Shown piece after piece: positions 5,584-13,895 of a stretch of 13,895 nucleotides of DNA. The stretch is from Thermoplasmata archaeon. Its GTDB lineage: Archaea > Thermoplasmatota > Thermoplasmata > Thermoplasmatales > GCA-001856825. The first letter of the stretch is position 1, and every line of letters starts with the position of its first letter. The stretch covers positions 1-13,895 of the forward strand of contig JAJYRY010000015.1 in NCBI GenBank assembly GCA_021793855.1, written 5' to 3'. Under the pieces are notes generated by a model, which did not search any database, was not told the origin of the DNA, and saw only the letters and a list, made by a program, of their open reading frames with translations. The position numbers and the translations under genes were made by a program.

Positions 5584-7521
5584 ATGGACGAATTAGCCGA
5601 ATGGATAAAGTCTAAAGGGGTCAATACGACCAACGACATCAAGATACCGGAGAAGCTCGTTGACCAGGTTATTGGCCAGGACCAGGGGGTTGAGGTTATA
5701 AAGAGGGCGGCAAAGCAGAAGAGACACGTCATCCTCATCGGTGAACCCGGAACAGGCAAATCAATGCTTGCCCAATCAATGACTGATTTCATTCCAAAGG
5801 AGGAGTTGGAGGATATACTTGTCTTCCATAATCCAGAGGATCCGAATCGTCCAAAGATAGTCACAGTCCCTGCAGGGAAGGGGAAGGAAATAACGAAGGA
5901 CTATCAGAAGAGGGCAGACCAGGAGAAGACGGAAAGGACAAGGAGCGTAAGGATTCTTGTTATTTTCATAGTGATTATAGGGCTTATATTCGCTTTCATA
6001 AACTATCCTACGACACACTCAATTGACTCTACACCCATATTTCTTGCAATAATGGCCGCGGCATTCCTCTACATCGCTCTCAATATGGGGCCGGTGTCAA
6101 GGGAGGACAAGACGCTAGTGCCGAAACTGCTTGTGGGTCACGATAAGGATGACAAGCCACCTTTCATAGATTCTACTGGTGCACAGGCAGGAGCACTCTT
6201 GGGAGACGTGAGACACGATCCCTTCCAGTCAGGAGGACTTGAAACGCCTGCTCACCTAAGGGTTGAGGCAGGTAACATACACAAGGCAGACAAGGGCGTT
6301 CTATTCATCGATGAAATAAATACGCTCAGGATGGAAAGTCAACAGAGCCTGCTGACCGCAATGCAGGAGAAGAAGTACACAATCTCAGGACAGAGCGAAA
6401 GATCTGCAGGTGCGCTTGTGCAGACTGAAATGGTACCTTGTGATTTCATTCTTGTTGCATCCGGAAACCTCGATGCACTCCAGGGCATGCATCCAGCCCT
6501 GAGGTCCAGGATCAGAGGGTACGGATACGAGGTGTACATGAATACCATGATGGACGATACCGAGGACAACAGAGAAAAAGTCATGAGGTTCGTCAGTCAG
6601 GAAGTTGCCAAGGACAAAAAGATCCCTCCTTTCGACTACACAGCCATAGCAGAGGTAATTAGGGAAGCGCAGAAGAGGGCAGGGAGAAAGGGAAAGATTA
6701 CCCTGAGACTCAGGGAGATGGGCGGATTGATCAGAATAGCTGGCGATCTGGCCGTACAGGCAGGATCAACCGTAGTCACAAGTGATCACGTTATCAAGGC
6801 AAAAATCAAGGCAAGGCCGCTGGAACAGCAGATTGCAGATAAACACATAGAAGCGTACAAGAATTACAGCACATTCATGAACGAGGGGTATTCCATTGGA
6901 ATAGTGAACGGGCTTGCCGTTTTCAGCGCAGGATCAGGAATGGCTGAGTACTCTGGAATAGTGATGCCAGTTGCTGCAGAGGTAACTCCGGCTCAGGAGA
7001 AGGAGAGCGGGAAGGTCATAGCAACAGGGAAGCTGGGTGAAATTGCAAAGGAAGCAGTACAGAATGTATCTGCAGTCATAAAGAAATACACGGGTCAGGA
7101 TATCGCAAACCACGACGTACATATCCAGTTCATAGGAAGCTACGAAGGGGTTGAAGGGGATTCTGCTAGTATTACAATCGCTACAGCTGTTGTTTCTGCA
7201 ATGGAAGGAATACCTGTTGACCAGTCATATGCAATGACAGGGTCACTGTCGATCAGGGGGCAGGTGCTCCCAGTCGGCGGGGTCACGGCAAAGGTGGAGG
7301 CAGCAATTGAGGCAGGATTCAAGAATGTCATAGTTCCGGAAAGCAATAAAGGGGACATTGTCCTGGAAGAGACGCAGAGGGCGAAGATCCAGATACACGT
7401 TGTTAAGACTATAACTGAAGTCCTTAATCTCGTTCTTGCCTCGACAAAGTCAAAGACATCACTGCTTTCGAAGTTTGATCTTGCAGTTTCCACGGGAAAG
7501 GTGATGGTCAATTCCAGTTGA
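5584..7521 (+). CDS. lonB: Archaeal membrane-anchored Lon protease (LonB)
   Basis: A 645-residue ATP-dependent serine protease of the LonB type. In order: an N-terminal AAA+ domain with Walker A GEPGTGKS at residues 53-60; a two-helix membrane insertion typical of archaeal LonB (about residues 121-143 and 151-168); Walker B VLFIDEIN near residue 240; and a C-terminal protease domain. The catalytic Ser is S527 in EGDSAS and the catalytic Lys is K570 in [10 protein letters not shown], 43 residues apart as in bacterial Lon. It should degrade membrane and misfolded proteins at the cytoplasmic face. The ATG at 5584 is preferred: it gives the conserved beginning [11 protein letters not shown] and fits a TATA-like box. 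An in-frame GTG at 5530 would add 18 residues that do not look conserved. Its end overlaps the probable cgi121 start by 11 bases. Confidence 0.95.
   Translation: MDELAEWIKSKGVNTTNDIKIPEKLVDQVIGQDQGVEVIKRAAKQKRHVILIGEPGTGKSMLAQSMTDFIPKEELEDILVFHNPEDPNRPKIVTVPAGKGKEITKDYQKRADQEKTERTRSVRILVIFIVIIGLIFAFINYPTTHSIDSTPIFLAIMAAAFLYIALNMGPVSREDKTLVPKLLVGHDKDDKPPFIDSTGAQAGALLGDVRHDPFQSGGLETPAHLRVEAGNIHKADKGVLFIDEINTLRMESQQSLLTAMQEKKYTISGQSERSAGALVQTEMVPCDFILVASGNLDALQGMHPALRSRIRGYGYEVYMNTMMDDTEDNREKVMRFVSQEVAKDKKIPPFDYTAIAEVIREAQKRAGRKGKITLRLREMGGLIRIAGDLAVQAGSTVVTSDHVIKAKIKARPLEQQIADKHIEAYKNYSTFMNEGYSIGIVNGLAVFSAGSGMAEYSGIVMPVAAEVTPAQEKESGKVIATGKLGEIAKEAVQNVSAVIKKYTGQDIANHDVHIQFIGSYEGVEGDSASITIATAVVSAMEGIPVDQSYAMTGSLSIRGQVLPVGGVTAKVEAAIEAGFKNVIVPESNKGDIVLEETQRAKIQIHVVKTITEVLNLVLASTKSKTSLLSKFDLAVSTGKVMVNSS
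7499..7505 (+). promoter_or_regulatory. Shine-Dalgarno site deciding the cgi121 start
   Basis: AGGTGAT, a seven-base match to the anti-Shine-Dalgarno sequence, lies within the end of lonB. GGTGA (7500-7504) is followed by six bases and then ATT at 7511, in the cgi121 frame. The same GGTGA-six bases-ATT layout occurs before rpl13 on the other strand. Confidence 0.6.
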
Positions 7522-7915
7522 CCTAACCTATTATTTTTTAGATAATTTTGATGAAAAAGACATTGACAGTTTCAAGAATTGTGCACTCATCAGGGAGGAC
7601 AGGATACTGGGTAATGTGCATCTTGACGTTGCCATAAAGTACGTAACAGAGAACTTTGAAACAGGGAAGTCAATAAGCAAATCCATCTGGAACGAGATTC
7701 TCCTCTACCTTTCACTCCAAAGACAGGTCCACAAGGCCTTCGGGATGGTAGGGGTAAAGGGCTACTCAGGACGTGTTGTGAAGGTGGAAAATTCGAACAG
7801 TAGAATGGATCCACCAATAATTGAGATAACAGATTCAAAGAAGAACTACTGGAAAGTGAAATCAGTTGAACAGCTCCTTGAAAGAATGGCGATATTCCAC
7901 ATAGAGAATTACTAA
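7511..7915 (+). CDS. cgi121: KEOPS complex subunit Cgi121, probable ATT start
   Basis: A 134-residue protein if it begins at the ATT at 7511. The core [24 protein letters not shown] followed by MVGVKGYS (read as two adjacent pieces) matches the Cgi121 signature of an E-I-L-x-x-x-S-x-Q-R-Q-I segment followed by a G-x-K. The C-terminal [15 protein letters not shown] matches the family's last helix. Cgi121 binds Bud32 in KEOPS, helps position tRNA, and supports t6A synthesis at A37 of ANN-reading tRNAs. The frame is open upstream to a TGA at 7502-7504, and [19 protein letters not shown] in that extension fits the family N-terminal half. The first standard start, GTG at 7616, would remove 35 residues. 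Family members are about 140-150 residues, so the longer form fits better. It overlaps lonB by 11 bases and is convergent with the methyltransferase gene 27 bases away. Confidence 0.82.
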   Translation: MPVDLTYYFLDNFDEKDIDSFKNCALIREDRILGNVHLDVAIKYVTENFETGKSISKSIWNEILLYLSLQRQVHKAFGMVGVKGYSGRVVKVENSNSRMDPPIIEITDSKKNYWKVKSVEQLLERMAIFHIENY

Positions 7916-7942
7916 GCGTCCGTTATTCCTTAACTGCAGTCG

Positions 7943-8611
7943 TTAGTTCTTTACCCTCACTACCATGAAGCCGTCATAACCCTTGCCGCTCACAGTCTGA
8001 ATAGCAGTCGATTCGATCCTATCGTCCTTTTTTGCCATTTCTATTAACTTTCTAATTCCAATTACTGAAGGGTCTTCATCACCATCTTCAATAATTCTTC
8101 CATTCCTTACCACATTATCTATCACAATCACCGTCCCGGGTCCGGTGAGCCTTAACGCCAAATCGAAGTATTCAGGATTGTTCTCCTTGTCAGCATCAAT
8201 GAATATCATGTCGAAAATCGATGTCCCTCTTTCAGCCATTTCCAGCAACGTCTTCTTTGCCGGTCCAACGATTATTTCCACCTTGCTTGCCAATCCTGCT
8301 GACAATACGTTGTCCCTGGAAATGACTGCATGTTTGGCGTTGATTTCAAGAGTGGTAATCTTCCCCCCTTCAGGTAGAGCTTTTGCAAGCCAGAGTGTGC
8401 TGTATCCTCCAAGTGTTCCTATTTCGAGGATCTTTGCTGCATTTATCATCTTGGCGAGCAGGTACAAAAGCTTCCCTTGAGTAGGTGGAACGTTTATTGG
8501 AGGAAGACCTTCCTCATTCTGGTGTCTGAGTGCATTGGAGAGAGATGTTTCCTGCTTGACAATGTTGTATGTGAAATAGTCCTCCACGTCATTCCATATC
8601 TGCCGGTCCAT
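7943..8611 (-). CDS. SAM-dependent O-methyltransferase (CCoAMT-like, COG4122)
   Basis: A 222-residue class I methyltransferase. PPTQGKLLYLLAKM precedes motif I, ILEIGTLGGYSTLWLA (residues 61-76), which binds S-adenosylmethionine. IFIDADK (D139) and VIDNVVRNG (D165, N166) supply the three residues that bind the divalent metal in caffeoyl-CoA/catechol O-methyltransferase relatives. The C-terminal GKGYDGFMVVRVK is also usual for the family. Length is normal and the motifs are intact, so it is probably active on a small catechol-like or other hydroxylated acceptor. The actual substrate is unknown. The ATG at 8611 has a TATA box at leaderless distance and also an AGGTGG just before it. It is divergent from the helicase gene and convergent with cgi121. 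Confidence 0.9.
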   Translation of the reverse strand: MDRQIWNDVEDYFTYNIVKQETSLSNALRHQNEEGLPPINVPPTQGKLLYLLAKMINAAKILEIGTLGGYSTLWLAKALPEGGKITTLEINAKHAVISRDNVLSAGLASKVEIIVGPAKKTLLEMAERGTSIFDMIFIDADKENNPEYFDLALRLTGPGTVIVIDNVVRNGRIIEDGDEDPSVIGIRKLIEMAKKDDRIESTAIQTVSGKGYDGFMVVRVKN

Positions 8612-8630
8612 GGTACCACCTGCATGATGG

Positions 8631-8640
8631 AAATAAATAA
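8631..8640 (-). promoter_or_regulatory. TATA box of the O-methyltransferase gene
   Basis: TTATTTATTT on the minus strand begins 29 bases upstream of the ATG at 8611, so the message probably starts near the start codon. It shares the 147-base divergent region with the helicase promoter. Confidence 0.5.
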
Positions 8641-8712
8641 GTTCCGTAATTGGAAACAGTACAGGATGTCGGGCCTCTTTAAGGAATAATTTTCTATGGG
8701 TCAGTCTACATG

Positions 8713-8720
8713 TTTTTATA
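8713..8720 (+). promoter_or_regulatory. TATA box of the Lhr-type helicase gene
   Basis: TTTTTATA begins 46 bases before the ATG at 8759, which predicts a leader of roughly 13-16 bases. That leader contains AGGA (8749-8752), six bases from the ATG, a weak Shine-Dalgarno site. Confidence 0.45.
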
Positions 8721-8758
8721 GCTTTTCAACATACCTTTCCCACTACGCAGGAATCTAA

Positions 8759-11700
8759 ATGATAATAAGAGGTAATAATGAGTACAATCTGGAGCAATAC
8801 CTCGACCCCCTGGTCCTGGAATGGTTCACATCCAAGTACACCAACGCAACTGCCGCCCAGAAAGTGGGAATACCTCTCATCCACCAAAGGAAGAATGTAC
8901 TGATTTCATCTCCAACGGGAACAGGAAAAACTCTCTCTGGATTCCTCGTAACTATCAATGAACTTTTCCTCCTTGCCAAGCAGAACAAGCTCGAGGACAA
9001 GATATATTGCGTTTATGTTTCACCGCTCAAGGCGCTAGCAAACGATATCCACAGGAACCTGGAAGTGCCCCTGGAGGAGATTAGGGAACTTGCAGAGAAG
9101 AAGGGCATCCACATTCCGAAAATAAGGGTTGGAGTCAGGTCAGGTGACACAAGTCAATACGTGAGGCAGAAGATGAACAAGACACCACCACACATTTTCA
9201 TCACGACGCCTGAGTCTCTTGCGCTAGCGCTCTTCTCACCCAAGTTCAAGGAAAAATTCCGGGGCGTTGAATTCCTAATTGTTGACGAGATACACGATCT
9301 CGCTTCCAACAAGAGAGGGGAGCTTCTGAGCCTGATCATAGAATTCCTTCAGTATAACACGGGCAGCGTAACCAGGATCGGGCTTTCTGCAACAACAGAG
9401 CCAATAGATGAACTTGCAAAATTCCTGGTGGGGAACGTCGAGAAAATCGACGTGCATATAGTCGAGACGGAATCGAACAAGAATCTTGATATGAGGGTGG
9501 TATGCCCGGTATCTGACCTGTTCTCAGCACCACAGGAACAGATAAATGAAAGGACTTACGACATAATAGAATCAATGGTTAAGGAGCACACGACCACTCT
9601 CGTATTCACAAACACAAGAAGCGGTGCGGAAAGGGTGTCCTCAAAATTGATAGAAAGGGGCATACTGGACCTGGAGGCACATCATTCCAGCCTCTCCAAG
9701 GAGTCGAGGTTCAACGTTGAGGAAAGGCTGAAGAAGGGAGAACTGAAGTGCGCAGTATCCTCTACATCTCTAGAGCTGGGTATCGATATAGGCAGCATAG
9801 ACCTCGTAGTGCAGGTAGGATCGCCAAAGGGAATTGCAAAGGGGCTCCAGCGGGTGGGCAGGTCCGGTCATTCTGTCTTTGCTACTGCAAAGGGGAGAAT
9901 AATCCCAATGGACATAGATGACCTGGTGGAATCGCTTGTTCTTGTAAAGGAGGCTAAGGCCAAGAAGCTGGACAGGATAAACATACCCAAGAATTCACTC
10001 GACGTTCTCAGCCAGTTCATAGCGGGAATATCCCTTGAAAAGAAATGGAATGAGGGGGAGGCACTAGAGATAATCAGGAGGACGTACTGCTACGGTAACA
10101 TTCCAGAGGGCGATTTCATAAACGTCCTAAACTATCTTTCAGGCGGTTTCGAGGAGGGGAACGTATACTCAAAGATATGGTGGGACAGGAAAGAGCACAC
10201 ATTCGGAAGGAAGAAGAGCACAAGGCTGATCTATTTCACCAATGCAGGTACGATACCTGAGGAAGCCGATTATGATGCATTCTCGGTCGACAACAGGCAC
10301 CTCGGGTCTCTGTCGGAGAAGTTCGTAGAGAAGCTGCACAGGGGGGACATATTTGTCCTAGGCGCGAGAACGTATGAGTTCCTGAGGATGAGGGGGAACA
10401 AGGTGTTCATAAAGGATGCTTCAGGCAGGAAACCAACGGTTCCATCATGGGTTGGCGAGATGCTCCCAAGGACATTTGACCTTTCAATTGAGGTAGGCAA
10501 GTTCAGGAAGGAGCTGGAAGCTAGGGTGAAGGATGGAACGGCTGAAGAATTCCTGAAGACAGAATATGCAGCGGACGAGAACAGCATAAGGAGCGTAATG
10601 TCATATATCACAAACCAGATAGACTACGGGGTTCCTACAAATGAAAAATTCCTAGTTGAAGGGTATATTGACAAGGCAAACCAGTTCTCAGTGATATTTC
10701 ATTTTGCCCTTGGAAGAAGGGTGAACGACGCTCTGAGCAGGATCATAGCATTCCATATTTCAAGGGATTTTTCCGTCAACTCTAGGATTTCCTTGACGGA
10801 TGACGGTTTCATGCTTACATTCAACAGGAAGGTAGACGTTGCCCGTATAAGCGAGCTCCTGAAGACAATCACGATAGGCGGCTCACTCAGGAATGCAGTG
10901 AAGTCTACAGAACTTTTCAAGCAGCGGTTCCGGCACTGTGCTACGCGTTCCTTCATGGTACTCAGGAGGTACAGGGGAAGGGAGGTATCAGTCGCCAGGC
11001 AGCAGCTCAGGAGCGAGAGGGTCCTGAACATACTTTTTTCTATGGAAAATTTCCCCATTATAGAGGAGACTTTCAGGGAAATAGAGAGTATCGTGATGGA
11101 TATAGAAAATTCAGAGAAGATTCTGAAATCAATAAGGGATGGGGAGATAGAGATAATAACAAGGGACTACACAAGATACCCCAGTCCATTCGGGTTCGGC
11201 ATCATATCAACCGGAATCACTGACGTAGTACTGATGGAGGACAAGAGCGCCATTATCAGGGAGCTTCAGGAGGCTTTGCTGACTAAGATGGGACTTGAAG
11301 GAAGCTCAGAGGTGGACATAGAATCCCTCATGAATTACCAGGAATCAAAGCAACTAATAGGCAGCGATAGCGGAATTACAGACTTCCTGAGAAAGGCAGG
11401 TTTTGCAGACCTGTATTCCACTGTCTCATTCTCTCCGTTCAAGAAAGCGGACAACCCTGAGGAATACCTGGACAGGCTTGCAGAGCATTTACGAAGCGGT
11501 GAGATAGTCCCGGTGTTCACAGGAAAGACAACTTACGCCCTGAGGGAGAACGTACCCTATCTAGCTGCCGTATTCATGCAGGAGAATGATAAGGAGGTCA
11601 ATTTCGAAGATGGGGAAAGCACAAATTCCATTGCCAAAAAGAACTCCCTCGATCCGGAGTCAACACTGATTGTGCTGAGAAAGATGGAGAGGGCCTATAC

Positions 11701-13855
11701 TGCCTATTTCCTGCGCCATGGAAACAGGGTGAAATGGTATCACAGAAATGTGGAGAGGGCGGATAGGATCGATTCAATCACAAGAGTCGTCCAGTGGCTC
11801 CTTTGGCAGAACGGTCCCCTGACATTCAACGAAATAGTCGACAGGATAGGACAGATTAATGAGCTGGAAGAGGTGATAGAGGACCTCACAACTCGAAAGG
11901 TCATAGTTTCAGGCAGGTTCTTCCCCAAGAGGGAGAAACAGTACATACTGTCAGATGACCTGAAGAAGTTAAAGGCTACAGACGAGATCGAGATAGGCAG
12001 GATCAGGCTGAACAGGGCACTCCAGAAGTTTGGGGAGAATTATTTTGACGATTACCTTATTGCAAACGATTCAAGCTCCCTCTCAATTAGAGGCTATCCC
12101 GAAACACAGATGAATTCGAAGGGGATAGTATACGGTCATTTTGCAGGCCAGATGAGGGGGTATTTTGACGAGAAGTACCTTCCGCAGCTTATCTCACTTA
12201 ACAGGGTAGAAGACCTGGGGAAGGAAGAGAAGGAGATATTGGACCTTATCAGGAAGGGAAAGTACGGCATGCAGGACGTCGAGGAGAAGACGCTTGAGAA
12301 ACTGATTAGGAATAACTATGTAGTGTCGAAACAAGGCAGGCCTGTAAAGGTGAGCGAGGAACCCGTGGAACCTGTTGAACTGCTGGAGCGATTCGTCTCC
12401 ACGTACGGTCCGATCAGCATAGATGAAGTGGTGCAGACCTTTGGAGGACTGGTCAGGAAGTACATAGGGAAGCTCAATGTGAAGAAGATGGTAAGCGGGC
12501 ATTCTACGTACCTCTATTCGGACGTCACATTCACGAAACAGAAGGCAGTTATCAGTACAAGGGACCCTCTCTTCCTGGTGAACAGGGAGAGGATTGAGGG
12601 GGAGACAGGCGAAGGAATGACCTATTTCCTTCTGGAAGACGGTGCCGTGCGGCTAGGGGTAGAAACGGCAACAGAAAACGGCATCCTTGAGATATTCGAG
12701 ATAAATGGTGATTATTCCGGCAACTTCGACCAGGTGATGGAAGTCGTCAGGGAGATATCAAGGATGGAGCATTTTGATTCTTTGGTTATCAGGAGGATCA
12801 CTTTCCCTGTTCCTGACAAGGCAAGGTTGCAGCAGCTCGGCTACTCCATGATAAGGAACTTCATGGTAAACGGAACGACGGTAGATGACCTGTCGATGGA
12901 TGAGGAGGACATGATCAGGTACCTCGTTGCGAAGCACCACCTCTCAAACGGTTATAAACACTCAGATCCAGTGGTTGCCCTGGATTCAATACTCGGCTAC
13001 AAGGGCAACTTTGAATTGATGATGAAGAGCCAGCGGAGCATCGATCTTGACAAGCTAGTGATGAGCAATCTGGCAGTACAGGGGTACATCATCGACGGGA
13101 CGCAGGGTTACCTTAGCAAGGAAAATGTTTCTCTTTTAGCATCCGTAAAATACGATTCGCTTAGTGACAACGCAAAGAAGCTTTACGAGATAGTGAAGAA
13201 GATGCCCGTACTATCCAGGGAAATAGTGGTAGAACGGTCATGCTTCACCATAAATCAGACGTTGAATTACCTTAATGAGATGCTTAAGAAGTGCTTAATC
13301 TACAAGGACAACAAGGGCAGGTATCAGCTCACACAGGTTTCGGGTATAGGGGAAGAAGCAATGGACCGTATCACTAGGGAACTGGGCATATTCAACGGCA
13401 GGATACTCTCTTCAATATTTGGCAACTCAATAGATGGGAATTTTGTATCATCCTATCTTTCCAGGGGAATGGAGGCAGGAAAGTTCCGGAGGATACTTCC
13501 GCTAAAGTCCAGGGATGAGCTGATGTACTGCTGGAAAGATGAGAATTTTACGCCTAATGCAAGCAACGAAGACGTTGTCCTCCTTCCTAGGACGCTCTCG
13601 ATGGAACACGTCTCTCTGATACTCGGATGGAAACCACAGGGGAAAATGGTCCTGCTGAGGGACGGGTACGATCCCATATTCTTCAAGGGAAAGAGATCAG
13701 GGAACAAGCTTTCCATAACCACGGAACTAAGGGATGAAACCAAGAAAAGGATATCTAAGTATCTTCAATCCATAAACATAAAACTCGAGAGGCAGGAAAG
13801 CGACGAAGTCACCGAGAAATGGTATGAGCAGATGATACCCAAGAAATACAAGTGA
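8759..13855 (+). CDS. Giant Lhr-type superfamily 2 helicase with AlkZ-like C-terminal region
   Basis: A 1698-residue cytoplasmic protein in one uninterrupted frame. Helicase motifs: Q motif T31/Q34, Walker A SPTGTGKT 51-58, Ia SPLKALAND 88-96, DEIH 176-179, SAT 210-212, LVFTNTR 281-287, LELGIDIGSIDLVVQ 338-352, and QRVGRSGH 364-371. The Lhr-core domains follow: GTIPEE near 496, LGSLSEKF and LPRTFDLS to about 575, and RFRHCATRSFMVLRRYRGRE near 720-740, with SPFGFG near 808. The usual archaeal Lhr is 850-950 residues. Here a further 850 residues follow, with winged-helix-like units around 1005-1060 and 1205-1250 and RDPLFLV near 1268, recalling the long bacterial Lhr. The last 320 residues look like AlkZ/YcaQ (see findings). 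Lhr proteins are 3'-to-5' DNA translocases in DNA repair, so a repair role is inferred. The gene is probably monocistronic. Confidence 0.93.
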   Translation: MIIRGNNEYNLEQYLDPLVLEWFTSKYTNATAAQKVGIPLIHQRKNVLISSPTGTGKTLSGFLVTINELFLLAKQNKLEDKIYCVYVSPLKALANDIHRNLEVPLEEIRELAEKKGIHIPKIRVGVRSGDTSQYVRQKMNKTPPHIFITTPESLALALFSPKFKEKFRGVEFLIVDEIHDLASNKRGELLSLIIEFLQYNTGSVTRIGLSATTEPIDELAKFLVGNVEKIDVHIVETESNKNLDMRVVCPVSDLFSAPQEQINERTYDIIESMVKEHTTTLVFTNTRSGAERVSSKLIERGILDLEAHHSSLSKESRFNVEERLKKGELKCAVSSTSLELGIDIGSIDLVVQVGSPKGIAKGLQRVGRSGHSVFATAKGRIIPMDIDDLVESLVLVKEAKAKKLDRINIPKNSLDVLSQFIAGISLEKKWNEGEALEIIRRTYCYGNIPEGDFINVLNYLSGGFEEGNVYSKIWWDRKEHTFGRKKSTRLIYFTNAGTIPEEADYDAFSVDNRHLGSLSEKFVEKLHRGDIFVLGARTYEFLRMRGNKVFIKDASGRKPTVPSWVGEMLPRTFDLSIEVGKFRKELEARVKDGTAEEFLKTEYAADENSIRSVMSYITNQIDYGVPTNEKFLVEGYIDKANQFSVIFHFALGRRVNDALSRIIAFHISRDFSVNSRISLTDDGFMLTFNRKVDVARISELLKTITIGGSLRNAVKSTELFKQRFRHCATRSFMVLRRYRGREVSVARQQLRSERVLNILFSMENFPIIEETFREIESIVMDIENSEKILKSIRDGEIEIITRDYTRYPSPFGFGIISTGITDVVLMEDKSAIIRELQEALLTKMGLEGSSEVDIESLMNYQESKQLIGSDSGITDFLRKAGFADLYSTVSFSPFKKADNPEEYLDRLAEHLRSGEIVPVFTGKTTYALRENVPYLAAVFMQENDKEVNFEDGESTNSIAKKNSLDPESTLIVLRKMERAYTAYFLRHGNRVKWYHRNVERADRIDSITRVVQWLLWQNGPLTFNEIVDRIGQINELEEVIEDLTTRKVIVSGRFFPKREKQYILSDDLKKLKATDEIEIGRIRLNRALQKFGENYFDDYLIANDSSSLSIRGYPETQMNSKGIVYGHFAGQMRGYFDEKYLPQLISLNRVEDLGKEEKEILDLIRKGKYGMQDVEEKTLEKLIRNNYVVSKQGRPVKVSEEPVEPVELLERFVSTYGPISIDEVVQTFGGLVRKYIGKLNVKKMVSGHSTYLYSDVTFTKQKAVISTRDPLFLVNRERIEGETGEGMTYFLLEDGAVRLGVETATENGILEIFEINGDYSGNFDQVMEVVREISRMEHFDSLVIRRITFPVPDKARLQQLGYSMIRNFMVNGTTVDDLSMDEEDMIRYLVAKHHLSNGYKHSDPVVALDSILGYKGNFELMMKSQRSIDLDKLVMSNLAVQGYIIDGTQGYLSKENVSLLASVKYDSLSDNAKKLYEIVKKMPVLSREIVVERSCFTINQTLNYLNEMLKKCLIYKDNKGRYQLTQVSGIGEEAMDRITRELGIFNGRILSSIFGNSIDGNFVSSYLSRGMEAGKFRRILPLKSRDELMYCWKDENFTPNASNEDVVLLPRTLSMEHVSLILGWKPQGKMVLLRDGYDPIFFKGKRSGNKLSITTELRDETKKRISKYLQSINIKLERQESDEVTEKWYEQMIPKKYK

Positions 13856-13895
13856 TCAGAGAACGAGCTGCTTCTCTGCAGCCTCCTTCTTTTGT
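13856..13895 (-). CDS. Possible C-terminal end of a convergent gene
   Basis: On the minus strand one frame reads QKKEAAEKQLVL and then TGA at 13858-13856, directly abutting the helicase stop codon. The charged, helix-like composition looks protein-coding, but 13 codons are too few to prove a gene and the other frames are also open. The product cannot be named. Confidence 0.3.
   Translation of the reverse strand, partial: QKKEAAEKQLVL
13857..13878. repeat. Inverted repeat just after the helicase stop codon
   Basis: CAGAGAA (13857-13863) and TTCTCTG (13872-13878) are exact reverse complements around an 8-base loop, starting two bases after the helicase stop codon. It is followed by T-rich sequence to the window end. 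It could be a terminator or mRNA 3' end structure, or merely part of the possible convergent coding end. Confidence 0.3.

Noticed and set aside
7551..7636. ATG at 7551 as a start for the gene after lonB
   Set aside because: It is in a different frame from cgi121 and terminates after about 27 codons; using it would require a frameshift with no supporting evidence.
8477..8689. A 70-codon plus-strand ORF across the O-methyltransferase start
   Set aside because: It is antisense to conserved methyltransferase sequence and has no family likeness.
1..13895. CRISPR array, insertion sequence or defence system
   Set aside because: No regularly spaced repeats, transposase, or nuclease/effector clusters were seen; the helicase stands alone and belongs to the Lhr repair family rather than to a defence operon.

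Overview
The window looks like a housekeeping stretch of an archaeal chromosome, most likely of the Thermoplasmatales or a close Thermoplasmata relative. Archaea-specific genes are present (ribosomal protein L18e, RNA polymerase subunit N, membrane-anchored LonB protease, the KEOPS subunit Cgi121). Several genes have AT-rich TATA-like boxes about 25-30 nt before the start codon, implying leaderless mRNAs, while operon-internal genes carry GGTGA Shine-Dalgarno sites. AGG and ATA codons are abundant. A folD gene and a PrpD-family gene also fit this group, but no species can be named from sequence alone.

Layout. 1-606: 3' part of a MmgE/PrpD-family gene (+). 784-1446: YwiC-like integral membrane protein (+). 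1612-3021: APC-family amino acid permease (+). 3153-5488 is a minus-strand block, in transcription order folD, rpl18e, rpl13, rps9, rpoN and tRNA-Pro(GGG). 5584-7521 lonB and 7511-7915 cgi121 are overlapping plus-strand genes, divergent from folD. 7943-8611: SAM-dependent O-methyltransferase (-). 8759-13855: a very large Lhr-type superfamily 2 helicase (+). The last 40 bases may hold the end of a convergent gene.

The minus-strand block is the conserved archaeal L18e-L13-S9-RpoN cluster, which links ribosome and RNA polymerase synthesis; the tRNA begins one base after the rpoN stop. LonB (membrane protein quality control) overlaps the gene for Cgi121 (t6A tRNA modification) by 11 bp, so the two are probably co-expressed.

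The most interesting points are these. (i) Two genes, rpl13 and cgi121, have no ATG, GTG or TTG at the position homology demands, but both have GGTGA, six bases, then ATT at exactly that position, which suggests AUU initiation. (ii) The helicase is about twice the length of a usual archaeal Lhr, and its C-terminal third resembles an AlkZ/YcaQ-type winged-helix DNA glycosylase in which the Q-x-Q motif appears lost. (iii) FolD lacks the lysine and glutamine of the classical active site. (iv) A perfect 9-3-9 inverted repeat overlaps the folD TATA box like a repressor operator. No mobile element, CRISPR array or defence island was seen.
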